From Mycobacteroides franklinii (GTDB taxonomy: Bacteria > Actinomycetota > Actinomycetes > Mycobacteriales > Mycobacteriaceae), in the NCBI RefSeq assembly GCF_002013895.1, contig NZ_MAFQ01000011.1, positions 167,125-231,124 on the forward strand: a stretch of DNA of 64,000 nucleotides. Reading direction: 5' to 3'. Below the pieces are notes generated by a model. That model ran no database searches. It saw only the letters and a program-made list of their open reading frames with translations, and was not told the origin of the DNA. The position numbers and the translations under genes are program-made. Below, one piece after another: positions 33,508 to 41,745 of the stretch; positions within the stretch are counted from its first letter, which is position 1, and each line of letters opens with the position of its first letter.

Positions 33508-34587
33508 TCATTCGAACAGCCCGGCCTGCCCGAGCAGCTGCGGCGGCGGGGTCAGACCCAGGTGGGTCCACGCCAACGGTGTCGCCACTCGTCCGCGTGG
33601 TGTGCGCGCAAGCATCCCGGCGCGCACCAGGAACGGCTCACACACCTCTTCCACGGTGGTCGACTCCTCCCCGACCGCCACCGCCAACGTCGACAGGCCG
33701 ACCGGGCCGCCGCCGAAACTACGGGTCAGTGCCGAGAGAACCGCCCGGTCCAGGCGGTCCAGTCCCAGCTCATCGACGTCGTACACGGCCAGGGCGGACT
33801 TGGCGACGTCCACGGTGATCACACCGTCCGCGCGCACTTCTGCGTAATCACGGACCCGGCGCAGCAACCGGTTGGCAATACGCGGTGTGCCGCGTGACCG
33901 CCGCGCGATCTCCGTTCCGGCGTCGGCTCCCAGCTCGATACCGAGGATGCCCGCCGAACGAGCCAACACGAGTTCGAGCTCGTCGGGCTCGTAGAAGTCC
34001 ATGTGGGCGGTAAAACCGAACCGGTCGCGCAGTGGCCCGGTCAGCGATCCCGATCGTGTTGTGGCACCCACCAGCGTGAACGGCGCCACGTCCAACGGGA
34101 TGGAGGTCGCGCCGGGCCCCTTGCCGACGACGACGTCGACCCGGAAGTCCTCCATGGCCAGATACAGCATTTCCTCGGCGGGTCGGGCGATGCGGTGGAT
34201 CTCGTCGATGAACAGCACGTCGTGTTCAACCAGGTTGCTCAGCATCGCCGCCAGGTCGCCGGCCCGTTCCAAGGCCGGACCGGAGGTGACCCGCAGCGAG
34301 GAGCCCAGTTCGGCGGCGATGATCATGGCCAGGGAGGTCTTTCCCAATCCGGGCGGGCCCGACAACAGGATGTGATCCGGGGTGCCGCCGCGATTCTTGG
34401 CGCCGGAGAGCACCAGGTCCAGCTGCTCCCGTACGCGCGGCTGACCGATGAACTCGCGCAGCGATTTCGGGCGCAGCCCCGCGTCCACGTCGTTCTCCCC
34501 GACGGTGAGGGCACCGGACATGGGGGCGTCGTCGAAACCGTCGTCCTCGCCACTGTCGAGGTCGCCGAACTCGTCGTAAGAACTCAT
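33508..34587 (-). CDS. ruvB: Holliday junction DNA helicase RuvB
   Basis: A 359-residue AAA+ motor that drives branch migration with RuvA. The Walker A is GPPGLGKT, Walker B DEIH, sensor I VGATTRSG, and the C-terminal winged helix contains RTPRGR. An acidic N-terminal extension of about 30 residues (GDLDSGEDDGFDD) precedes the conserved core. It overlaps ruvA by 4 bp and is the last gene of ruvCAB. Confidence 0.98.
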   Translation of the reverse strand: MSSYDEFGDLDSGEDDGFDDAPMSGALTVGENDVDAGLRPKSLREFIGQPRVREQLDLVLSGAKNRGGTPDHILLSGPPGLGKTSLAMIIAAELGSSLRVTSGPALERAGDLAAMLSNLVEHDVLFIDEIHRIARPAEEMLYLAMEDFRVDVVVGKGPGATSIPLDVAPFTLVGATTRSGSLTGPLRDRFGFTAHMDFYEPDELELVLARSAGILGIELGADAGTEIARRSRGTPRIANRLLRRVRDYAEVRADGVITVDVAKSALAVYDVDELGLDRLDRAVLSALTRSFGGGPVGLSTLAVAVGEESTTVEEVCEPFLVRAGMLARTPRGRVATPLAWTHLGLTPPPQLLGQAGLFE

Positions 34588-35192
34588 CGTGTCTTACCCA
34601 GCAGCCCCAACGCCGATCGCAGCACGCCGGAAACATCCGTGGACGCTTCGCCCCGATCATCTTGGGCCAGAACGGTATCGGTGGCTTGCTCGGCTTGTTT
34701 GGCAGCGAACCCGAGACCGATGAGCGCCTCGATGACCTGGGTGCGCACCAGCGACGCGGTGCCGCGGCCCAGCTCGGTGGATCCGCCGGGCGCAACTGCC
34801 ACCTTCTCACGCAACTCCAGCACCAGGCGCTCGGCGCCGCGCTTACCGATGCCGGGCACACGGGTCAGCGCGGCGACATCCCCGTCGGCCAACGCCTGCC
34901 GCAGGGTGGGCGCGTCGTAGACCGCAAGGGTGGCCATGGCGATCTTGGGCCCCACGCCGGAGACACCGAGCAGCGTCAGGAACAGGTCGCGGGCGTCGGT
35001 GTCGGTGAAGCCATAGAGCGTCATCGAATCTTCTCGGACGATCATCGCGGTGATCAGCCGCATCTGGGTGCCGCGCCGCAACGTCGAGAGCGTCGCAGGG
35101 GTGGCGTTGACGCGGTATCCCACCCCGGCAGCCTCGATCACCACGTGATCGAGCGCGATGTCGATGACCTCGCCGTTGACCGATGCAATCAC
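34584..35192 (-). CDS. ruvA: Holliday junction DNA helicase subunit RuvA
   Basis: A 202-residue protein binding four-way junctions as a tetramer. An OB-fold N-terminal domain (MIASVNGEVIDIALDHVVIEA), helix-hairpin-helix motifs (LLGVSGVGPKIA and LTRVPGIGKRGAERL) and a C-terminal RuvB-contacting domain (VIEALIGLGFAAKQAEQA) are all visible. It follows ruvC by 31 bp. Confidence 0.98.
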   Translation of the reverse strand: MIASVNGEVIDIALDHVVIEAAGVGYRVNATPATLSTLRRGTQMRLITAMIVREDSMTLYGFTDTDARDLFLTLLGVSGVGPKIAMATLAVYDAPTLRQALADGDVAALTRVPGIGKRGAERLVLELREKVAVAPGGSTELGRGTASLVRTQVIEALIGLGFAAKQAEQATDTVLAQDDRGEASTDVSGVLRSALGLLGKTR

Positions 35193-35223
35193 GCCGCACT
35201 CCGTTCTTCGCGCCGGCCGGCCA

Positions 35224-35781
35224 TCACCGAACCGCCGCTTTCATCCGCGCCGCGAAGGCCTTCCGTTGCGCTTCCGCCGCCGCTTCCGCTTTGGCCATTC
35301 TCGCCAGCATGGGCGCACGCCAGCAGTGACAGATTGCCAGGGCCAGTGCATCGGCGGCGTCGGCGGGCTTCGGTGCAGTCTGCAGGTTGAGGATGCGGGT
35401 GACCATTGCGGTCACTTGGGATTTATCTGCCCGCCCGTTGCCGGTGACTGCCGCCTTGACCTCCGACGGCGTGTGGAAATACACCTCGATCCCCCGTTTG
35501 GCGGCACAGAGCGCGATCACCCCGCCGGCTTGAGCGGTGCCCATCACAGTGGACACGTTCTGCTGAGCGAAGACGCGCTCGATGGCGATCACATCGGGGC
35601 GATGGGTATCCATCCAGTGTTCGACGACCTCGCTGATCGCTAGAAGCCGTTGCGGCAGAGCTTGATTGGCGGGGGTGCGCACGACATCGACATCCAGAGC
35701 CACCACCTTGCGGCCCGAAGATGCCTCAACCATGGACAGACCGCACCGAGTAAGACCCGGGTCGACTCCCATTACTCGCAC
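35224..35781 (-). CDS. ruvC: crossover junction endodeoxyribonuclease RuvC
   Basis: A 185-residue Holliday junction resolvase of the RNase H fold. Catalytic acidic residues are visible in GVDPGLTRCG, AIERVFAQQNVSTVMGTAQA and the C-terminal DAADALALAICH. The GTG at 35781 (VRVMGVDPG) matches the mycobacterial N terminus. A LexA box lies 18 bp upstream, so the ruvCAB operon should be SOS-inducible. Confidence 0.98.
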   Translation of the reverse strand: MRVMGVDPGLTRCGLSMVEASSGRKVVALDVDVVRTPANQALPQRLLAISEVVEHWMDTHRPDVIAIERVFAQQNVSTVMGTAQAGGVIALCAAKRGIEVYFHTPSEVKAAVTGNGRADKSQVTAMVTRILNLQTAPKPADAADALALAICHCWRAPMLARMAKAEAAAEAQRKAFAARMKAAVR

Positions 35782-35799
35782 GTGCTAGCCCTCTCGCTG

Positions 35800-35815
35800 T
35801 AGAACAGTTGTTCGA
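35800..35815. promoter_or_regulatory. LexA (SOS) box upstream of ruvC
   Basis: TAGAACAGTTGTTCGA matches TCGAACNNNNGTTCGA at 11 of 12 defined positions; only the second base differs. It is 18 bp upstream of ruvC and also about 90 bp upstream of the divergent TetR gene. Confidence 0.82.
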
Positions 35816-35872
35816 TCAGCATATCGAGGTGCCCGAGCCATCGGGCGAGCAACACGCGAGGGCACTGCAAAT

Positions 35873-35888
35873 GTCAACACTCGTTGGC
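35873..35888. promoter_or_regulatory. TetR operator candidate at its own promoter
   Basis: GTCAACACTCGTTGGC, 13 bp before the TetR start at 35902, is an imperfect copy of the perfect palindrome at 36954-36969 (two half-site changes). Confidence 0.6.
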
Positions 35889-35901
35889 CTAAGCTCAGCG
35901 C

Positions 35902-36459
35902 ATGCCCCCCGAACCTCGGCGATCGGACGCCACCCGCGCGGCCATCCTCGAGGCTGCTCAGGAGCAGTTCGCCAGCGTCGGCTACGAGAAGGCCACCATC
36001 CGAGCCATCGCGGCAACCGCCGGCATCGACCCATCACTGGTCATGCGGTACTACGGCAACAAGGGCAAGTTGTTCGCGGCCGCCGCCAACTTCGATCTAT
36101 GCCTCCCCGAACTGGGCGACGTACCCCACAAGGAACTGGGCACAGTCATTGTTCAGCACTTCCTGGAGCGCTGGGAGGTGGACGACACCATGGTGGCGCT
36201 GCTGCGCGCCGCGGTATCCAACGAAGAGGCCAGACTGCGCATGGTCGAGATCTTCACCGACCAGTCGCTCCCCGCATTCGAAGCGCTCTTGGCCGATCAC
36301 GCCGCGGAGCGGGCCGCGCTGATCGGCGCACAGATGATCGGATTTGCCGTCTGCCGCTACATTCTGCGGCTCAGCCCCGTCATCGACATGACGCACCAGG
36401 ACATCGTGAATTGGATGGCGCCGATCATTCAGCACTACGTCGACACTCCGGCGCCCTAG
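35902..36459 (+). CDS. TetR/AcrR family transcriptional regulator
   Basis: A 185-residue repressor with an N-terminal helix-turn-helix (residues 9-55; ATIRAIAATAGIDPSLVMRYYGNKGKLFAAA) and a TetR C-terminal ligand domain of the type following LPELGDVPHKELG. Matching palindromes lie upstream of this gene and between the ICMT-like and PAP2 genes on its far side, so it probably represses itself and one or both of those. It converges on the ICMT-like gene. Confidence 0.93.
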   Translation: MPPEPRRSDATRAAILEAAQEQFASVGYEKATIRAIAATAGIDPSLVMRYYGNKGKLFAAAANFDLCLPELGDVPHKELGTVIVQHFLERWEVDDTMVALLRAAVSNEEARLRMVEIFTDQSLPAFEALLADHAAERAALIGAQMIGFAVCRYILRLSPVIDMTHQDIVNWMAPIIQHYVDTPAP

Positions 36460-36475
36460 CACGCGCTCAGCGCGG

Positions 36476-36895
36476 TCAGGACCGAACCTTCAACGCCCCG
36501 TGCTCGTCGACCACCGCGAAGTAGAGGGCGCTCATCACCACAAACACCGCGGTCCAGATCAGCAGGCCCACCGAGTTCACGGCGAACGCCTCGCCCAGCA
36601 GGATGGCGACGACGCCGGTGACCAGTGGGCTGCGCACATGTCGACTGCCCGGCTGATCGAAGAGTGCGACGGTGCGGGTCACCAGGAACAAGCCCGCGCC
36701 GATCAGCAGGGTGCCGATCACGGTTGCCGTCATCGACATCTGATCCGACATCCAGGAGGGCACTTCGACGCCCACTCCATAGAGGATGACCAGTGGAACC
36801 AGGACCGCCACGGTGAACGGCAGTGCGAGAACGGCGCGCGTGGTGCGCCATAGGGTTGTCGATTCAGGCGCCGGGGCGACGGTTTGTGTGGCCAT
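36476..36895 (-). CDS. ICMT/PEMT-like membrane methyltransferase, C-terminally short
   Basis: A 139-residue protein with about four transmembrane helices, resembling isoprenylcysteine carboxyl methyltransferase-like proteins: SRHVRSPLVTGVVAILLGEAFAVNS corresponds to the conserved GPYRYVRNPMY-type segment. The frame ends at DEHGALKVRS, about 25-30 residues before the usual end (RFGEEYxxYxxxVPRWxPR). The acidic cofactor-binding end is therefore missing, and it may be inactive or altered. The gene start lies beside TetR operators at 36954-36984. Confidence 0.65.
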   Translation of the reverse strand: MATQTVAPAPESTTLWRTTRAVLALPFTVAVLVPLVILYGVGVEVPSWMSDQMSMTATVIGTLLIGAGLFLVTRTVALFDQPGSRHVRSPLVTGVVAILLGEAFAVNSVGLLIWTAVFVVMSALYFAVVDEHGALKVRS

Positions 36896-36953
36896 GACGG
36901 GCCTCCCCTCACTTTTGTGGATCTCTTAGATGTACGCCTGCCTGACATACGCT

Positions 36954-36969
36954 GTCAACACTTGTTGAC
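36954..36969. promoter_or_regulatory. TetR operator candidate, perfect palindrome
   Basis: GTCAACA-CT-TGTTGAC is a perfect inverted repeat between the divergent ICMT-like and PAP2 genes. The same pattern occurs before the TetR gene. Confidence 0.68.
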
Positions 36970-36984
36970 CAACAGTCGTTGACA
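36967..36984. promoter_or_regulatory. second, overlapping TetR operator candidate
   Basis: GACCAACAGTCGTTGACA, read in reverse complement as TGTCAACGACTGTTGGTC, keeps the TGTCAAC and TGTTG half-sites of the neighbouring operator at the same spacing, with the two sites overlapping by 3 bp. Confidence 0.5.
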
Positions 36985-37070
36985 TCACAGTAACGACGCT
37001 CAGTGACGTTTGATTCCCGTCGGCCGGCACGATTCGGGGTCTACGTCTGCCGCCGATTACTGTCGTCGGA

Positions 37071-37667
37071 GTGTCTGCCGGAAAACTGCCCAGCGAGAAA
37101 ACGATTCAGTGGTGGCCGCCCCTTGGCGTCATCGCGATGCTGGTGCTCGGATTCTCCGTCGGGAAGGGTTCAACACCTTTCGACACGCGGTTTTTCGATG
37201 TGACCCAGGTCGTATTCGGGGTGCAGCCGCGCTGGCTGCTGTTCTTCACCGACTGGGAGTTTCTTGTTCCGGTGCTCGTGGTGTGCCTCGGGTTCGAGCT
37301 GTATCGACGGCACTGGCGGGTCGCCGCTGTCGTGCTCGCATGCCCGTTCGTGGCGAATTGGACCACTCAAGGCACCAAAATGCTGGTTGGCCGCGAGAAG
37401 GGCAGCGGTTACCTCGCCTACCCCAGCGGCCACACCACCTTCGTCGTGGCCGTCATGGGGATGCTGGTGCTCGTCGCCGGCGGAGCTCTATGGGCATACA
37501 TCGTCGCCGGGATCATCAGCACACTCGGACTGCTCGGACAGGTCGCCTGCGGGTACCACTACGTCACCGACACCATTGGTGCGGTGCTCGTCACCACCGC
37601 CGTGGTGGTGTTGGCGTTCTGGGCCGCCGGGGTAACGGAGACGAAGACGCCCGTCGGCGTGGACTAG
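37071..37667 (+). CDS. PAP2 family phosphatase, membrane-bound
   Basis: A 198-residue membrane protein with about five transmembrane segments and the three PAP2 motifs: KMLVGRE (K and R), YPSGHTTF, and GYHYVTD with His and Asp in place. Such enzymes dephosphorylate lipid phosphates such as phosphatidic acid or polyprenyl pyrophosphate. The start is a GTG. The TetR operators upstream suggest repression. Confidence 0.88.
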   Translation: MSAGKLPSEKTIQWWPPLGVIAMLVLGFSVGKGSTPFDTRFFDVTQVVFGVQPRWLLFFTDWEFLVPVLVVCLGFELYRRHWRVAAVVLACPFVANWTTQGTKMLVGREKGSGYLAYPSGHTTFVVAVMGMLVLVAGGALWAYIVAGIISTLGLLGQVACGYHYVTDTIGAVLVTTAVVVLAFWAAGVTETKTPVGVD

Positions 37668-37697
37668 CGCGCCAACGCGATTGGTCGGCGAGCACGG

Positions 37698-38453
37698 TCA
37701 GTCTTCGTCGAGCGCCGCCAGCACCTCGTCAGACAAGTCCACGTTGGTGTAGACGTTCTGCACGTCGTCGCTGTCCTCCAGCGCGTCGACGAGCTTGAAC
37801 ACCTTGCGCGCGGTGTCGACGTCGGCCGGAACGGTCACCGACGGCTGGAAGCTGGCTTCCGCCGAGTCGTAATCGATGCCGGCATCCTGCAGCGCCTGAC
37901 GCACCGCGACCAGGTCGGTGGGCTCGGAGACGACTTCGAAGCTCTCGCCGAGGTCGTTGACCTCCTCGGCACCCGCCTCCAGCACGGCCGTCAGCACGTC
38001 GTCCTCCGACAGGCTCCCCTTCTCCAGGGTGACCATGCCCTTGCGCGAGAACAGGTAGGACACCGAACCCGGGTCGGCCATGCTGCCGCCGTTGCGGGTC
38101 ATCGCGACGCGGACCTCACCGGCGGCGCGGTTGCGGTTATCGGTCAAGCATTCGACAAGCACCGCAACACCATTGGGGCCATAGCCTTCGTACATGATGG
38201 TCTGCCAGTCGGCACCACCGGCCTCTTCACCGGCGCCGCGCTTGCGGGCCCGCTCGATGTTGTCGTTGGGCACCGAGGTCTTCTTGGCCTTCTGGATGGC
38301 GTCGTAGAGCGTCGGGTTACCAGCCGGATCTCCGCCGCCGGTACGTGCGGCGACCTCGATGTTCTTGATCAGCTTGGCGAACTCTTTGCCACGGCGCGCG
38401 TCTTTGACGGCCTTCTGATGCTTGGTGGTGGCCCACTTGGAATGGCCGCTCAT
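37698..38453 (-). CDS. YebC/PmpR family protein (TACO1-like)
   Basis: A 251-residue protein with the invariant N terminus MSGHSKWATTKHQKAVKDARRGKEF and family segments GGDPAGNPTLYDAI and MYEGYGPNGVAVLVECLTDN. Originally described as transcriptional regulators, YebC proteins more recently have been shown to aid ribosomes through proline stretches. This member is next to pdxT-tesB-pdxS, as in M. tuberculosis (Rv2603c). Confidence 0.95.
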   Translation of the reverse strand: MSGHSKWATTKHQKAVKDARRGKEFAKLIKNIEVAARTGGGDPAGNPTLYDAIQKAKKTSVPNDNIERARKRGAGEEAGGADWQTIMYEGYGPNGVAVLVECLTDNRNRAAGEVRVAMTRNGGSMADPGSVSYLFSRKGMVTLEKGSLSEDDVLTAVLEAGAEEVNDLGESFEVVSEPTDLVAVRQALQDAGIDYDSAEASFQPSVTVPADVDTARKVFKLVDALEDSDDVQNVYTNVDLSDEVLAALDED

Positions 38454-38627
38454 GTACCCCTGTACCTCTTTCGTCGTCCTTTGCGCTGCCCGAGTGTACT
38501 CGCGAGTGCCGGACGGCCAGTGCTTCCGGGAGTGCCAACTCCGAAATTGACGACGTTTTTCGGCCGCAAACCGTCGCGCGACTCAGCCTGGGCAGCAGGT
38601 CGGCGGCAGGAACATAGGGTGAACTGC

Positions 38628-39155
38628 ATGACCGTACTGGTGGAAGACCCGATCATCGACACGGTGCTGGACCGCTACGCGGCCATGATCGGCGACAGCC
38701 TCACCGATTACCGCAATCATCTCTATCGGGGCATGAACTACCAGCTGCGGCTTCTCGGCATGACCGAGGCTCCGCCCGAGATCGCGTTGGCGTGGGCGAC
38801 GCACGATATCGGCATCTGGACCGCCGGAACCTGGGACTATCTGGATCCGTCGGTCACGCTGGCCGAGCAGTTGGCACCCGAATTCGGGATTACCGACGCC
38901 AGTCGGGTCAAGGCGATGGTGGCCGACCACCACAAGCTGAGGTCGGCCGAGGACCTATGGGTCGAGATGTTTCGGTTGGGCGACCGGGTCGATGCGTTCC
39001 ACGGGCTGTACGCCTGGACCGGACTGGAGCGTTCGGATGTACGCGAGGTCGTAGAGGCGTTGCCGTACGGCGGATTTCACGGATTCTTGTTGCGGACGGC
39101 CGGAAAGTGGACGCTCAAGCACCCGCTGCGACCGATGCCCATGCTGCGCTGGTGA
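38628..39155 (+). CDS. HD-domain protein
   Basis: A 175-residue soluble protein with an HD-type metal-binding signature: RNHLYRGMNYQ (first His), WATHDIGIWTAG (His-Asp pair), VKAMVADHHKLR and a later Asp in LGDRVDAFHG. Likely a phosphohydrolase with unknown substrate. The ATG at 38628 was chosen as the start of homology. It is divergent from yebC and convergent with pdxT across a large hairpin. Confidence 0.82.
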   Translation: MTVLVEDPIIDTVLDRYAAMIGDSLTDYRNHLYRGMNYQLRLLGMTEAPPEIALAWATHDIGIWTAGTWDYLDPSVTLAEQLAPEFGITDASRVKAMVADHHKLRSAEDLWVEMFRLGDRVDAFHGLYAWTGLERSDVREVVEALPYGGFHGFLLRTAGKWTLKHPLRPMPMLRW

Positions 39156-39234
39156 TGTACAGCGTGTCGGATCTTCCGGCGCCTCATCTGCCGACGCGTC
39201 AAGATCGCCGATCAGCTGGAAGACACCACCCACC

Positions 39235-39295
39235 AGTGCCCACCTCTATGCGACAAAACACCGTACGCCCAGTTTGTCGCATAGAGGTGGGCACT
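39235..39295. repeat. 23-bp perfect inverted repeat with 15-nt loop
   Basis: The left arm 39235-39257 (AGTGCCCACCTCTATGCGAC...) and the right arm 39273-39295 are exact reverse complements, separated by 15 nt. It lies between convergent genes (HD protein and pdxT). It can act as a bidirectional terminator, but its length and lack of T-tract suggest a REP-like or miniature mobile element. Confidence 0.85.
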
Positions 39296-39306
39296 CGCCG
39301 CAACTA

Positions 39307-39888
39307 TCAGGACGCGCGCACCATGTCGACGAACAGCTCGTGCACCCGACGGTCGCCGGTCACCTCGGGGTGAAACGCCGTCGCCAGCGCGCTCCCCTGC
39401 CTTACCGCAACCGGGTGCCCCTGAGCGCTGGCCAGCACCTCGACATCGTCACCGACGCGTTCCACCCACGGCGCCCGGATGAACACCGCATGCATCGCAT
39501 CGCCAAGCCCGGCAAAATCCAGATCACCTTCGAAAGAATCCACCTGGCGCCCGAATGCGTTGCGCCGCACCGTCATATCGATGGCACCGAGCGCGACCGC
39601 GTCCGGGCGGGTATCCAATATCTCGCTGGCCAGCAGGATCATGCCGGCACACGAGCCGTAGACCGGCAGCCCATCACGCAGGCGTTCGGTTAGCGGGTCC
39701 AACAGTTCGAACACGCGCAGCAAATTGCTCATCGTGGTCGACTCGCCGCCGGGAATGACCAGCCCGTCCACCTTCCCGAGTTCCTCGGGACGGCGCACAC
39801 CCAATACGCCTGCGCCCGAATCTTTCAGGGCAGCAACATGTTCCCTGACATCGCCCTGCAACGCCAGCACACCAACGAGAGGGCTCAC
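39307..39888 (-). CDS. pdxT: pyridoxal 5'-phosphate synthase glutaminase subunit
   Basis: A 193-residue class I glutaminase supplying ammonia to PdxS. The nucleophile is Cys in YGSCAGMI; GGESTTMSNLL and the C-terminal FHPEVTGD (His-Glu) complete the triad. The GTG at 39888 overlaps the thioesterase stop and follows GAGGGA. It forms an operon with pdxS and tesB. Confidence 0.96.
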   Translation of the reverse strand: MSPLVGVLALQGDVREHVAALKDSGAGVLGVRRPEELGKVDGLVIPGGESTTMSNLLRVFELLDPLTERLRDGLPVYGSCAGMILLASEILDTRPDAVALGAIDMTVRRNAFGRQVDSFEGDLDFAGLGDAMHAVFIRAPWVERVGDDVEVLASAQGHPVAVRQGSALATAFHPEVTGDRRVHELFVDMVRAS

Positions 39889-40736
39889 GCCATATTCCCT
39901 CGGGCTACCGACGCCTCTTCGGGGTTGCGCTCGATGCGGGTAAGTCCCTCCTGCACCACCGCAGCCACCATGGTTCGGTCGCGATTGAAGATGCGGCCCT
40001 GCGTCAGCGCCCGACCGAACCCGGCCGACGGCGACGTCTCGTCGTACAGCATCCACTCGTCGGCACGGAAGGGCCGCAGGAACCACAGCGCATGATCCAG
40101 CGATGCGGTCTGCAGCACCGTATCCCGGTGCGGCACCTTCGACGAGCTCAGCAGCGTCAGGTCGCTCATGTACGCCAGCGCGCAGATGTGCAGCACCGGG
40201 TCATCGGGCAGATGCTTGCGGCAGCGGAACCACACCCTCTGCTGGGCGGCCAGCCGCGGGTTCCTGTCCATGAGCTCGTCGGGCACGATCCGGATGTCCC
40301 ACTCGGCGAACTGCCGGAACAGGTCACGGTTGAACGAGTCCTGGTCCTGCGCATCCGGCAGATCCTCGGGATCGGGCACCGGCGGCATCAGGTCCTGATG
40401 TTCGATACCGCTATCGAGCGTCTGGAACGACGCCGACATGCTGAAAATCGCTTGTCCGTCCTGGATTGCGGTGACGCGCCGGGTGCAGAACGACCTGCCA
40501 TCGCGGACCCGGTCCACAAGAAACACGGTGGGCTCGTTGGGATTTCCGGGCCGCAGGAAGTATCCGTGCAACGAGTGAACGAGATACTGCGGTTCCACGG
40601 TACGAACCGCTGAGACCAGCGACTGCCCGGCGACCTGTCCACCGAAAGTCCGACGAAGATTGCTGGGGGTCACATTGCCCCGGAAGATGTCCTTCTCGAG
40701 CTGTTCGAGAGTGAGGATCTCCTCGATATCGGCCAT
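39885..40736 (-). CDS. tesB: acyl-CoA thioesterase II (TesB family)
   Basis: A 283-residue double-hotdog acyl-CoA hydrolase. The family N terminus (LEKDIFRGNVTPSNLRRTFGGQVAGQSL), HSLHGYFLRPG, and SLDHALWFLRPFRADEWMLY with the conserved Asp are present. It lies between pdxS (9 bp) and pdxT (4-bp overlap), the arrangement seen in M. tuberculosis (tesB2), though no direct metabolic tie to PLP synthesis is known. Confidence 0.95.
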   Translation of the reverse strand: MADIEEILTLEQLEKDIFRGNVTPSNLRRTFGGQVAGQSLVSAVRTVEPQYLVHSLHGYFLRPGNPNEPTVFLVDRVRDGRSFCTRRVTAIQDGQAIFSMSASFQTLDSGIEHQDLMPPVPDPEDLPDAQDQDSFNRDLFRQFAEWDIRIVPDELMDRNPRLAAQQRVWFRCRKHLPDDPVLHICALAYMSDLTLLSSSKVPHRDTVLQTASLDHALWFLRPFRADEWMLYDETSPSAGFGRALTQGRIFNRDRTMVAAVVQEGLTRIERNPEEASVARGNMA

Positions 40737-40745
40737 CAGATGGTT

Positions 40746-41660
40746 TTACCAGCCGCGCTCGGCGAGCCGGTGTGGCTGCGCGATGTCCTCCACGTTGATA
40801 CCGACCATCGCCTCACCCAAACCACGCGACACCTTGGCCAACACGTCCGGATCGTCGTAGAAGGTGGTGGCCTTCACGATCGCCGCGGCGCGCTGCTCGG
40901 GATTACCGGACTTGAAGATGCCCGATCCCACGAACACACCCTCAGCACCAAGCTGCATCATCATCGCCGCATCAGCCGGAGTCGCGATACCACCAGCGGT
41001 GAACAGCGTGACCGGCAACTTACCGGCACGGGCCACCTCGACCACAAGCTCATACGGTGCCTGCAGTTCCTTTGCCGCAACATACAACTCGTCCTCGGAC
41101 AACGACGTCAGCCGACGGATCTCGCCACCGATCTTGCGCATATGCGTGGTCGCGTTGGACACATCACCGGTGCCGGCCTCGCCCTTGGAACGGATCATCG
41201 CCGCACCCTCGGTGATACGGCGCAGCGCCTCACCCAAGTTGGTGGCACCGCACACGAACGGCACCGTGAACTTCCACTTGTCGATGTGATTGGTGTAGTC
41301 GGCGGGAGTGAGCACCTCGGACTCGTCGATGTAGTCCACACCCAGGCTCTGCAGGATCTGCGCCTCCACGAAATGCCCAATACGCGCCTTGGCCATCACC
41401 GGGATGCTGACGGTGTTGATGATGCCGTCGATCATGTCCGGGTCGCTCATCCGCGACACCCCACCCTGGGCACGGATATCGGCAGGCACCCGCTCCAGCG
41501 CCATCACCGCCACCGCGCCGGCATCCTCGGCGATCTTTGCCTGCTCGGGCGTGACGACGTCCATGATGACGCCCCCCTTGAGCATCTCGGCCATACCGCG
41601 CTTCACGCGAGCGGTACCGGTGCCGGTCTCGGGGGACGTTCCATTGGTCGTGCTAGTCAA
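40746..41660 (-). CDS. pdxS: pyridoxal 5'-phosphate synthase lyase subunit
   Basis: A 304-residue TIM-barrel enzyme making PLP from ribose 5-phosphate, glyceraldehyde 3-phosphate and ammonia. It has KRGMAEMLKGGVIMDVVTPEQA, MALERVPADIRAQGGVSRMSDP and the lysine-bearing region MAKARIGHFVEAQ. The TTG start at 41660 follows AGGAG with 8 bp spacing; the open frame extends further upstream without homology. The codons are strongly biased to C-ending, fitting high expression. Confidence 0.97.
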   Translation of the reverse strand: MTSTTNGTSPETGTGTARVKRGMAEMLKGGVIMDVVTPEQAKIAEDAGAVAVMALERVPADIRAQGGVSRMSDPDMIDGIINTVSIPVMAKARIGHFVEAQILQSLGVDYIDESEVLTPADYTNHIDKWKFTVPFVCGATNLGEALRRITEGAAMIRSKGEAGTGDVSNATTHMRKIGGEIRRLTSLSEDELYVAAKELQAPYELVVEVARAGKLPVTLFTAGGIATPADAAMMMQLGAEGVFVGSGIFKSGNPEQRAAAIVKATTFYDDPDVLAKVSRGLGEAMVGINVEDIAQPHRLAERGW

Positions 41661-41745
41661 CTGGGGGCTCCTGAATCTCGGGGTCTGCAACCAGTCTAAT
41701 GCGCCCACACCAGCGATTTTGTGGCGGGAGGGGCGGTGACCAGAC

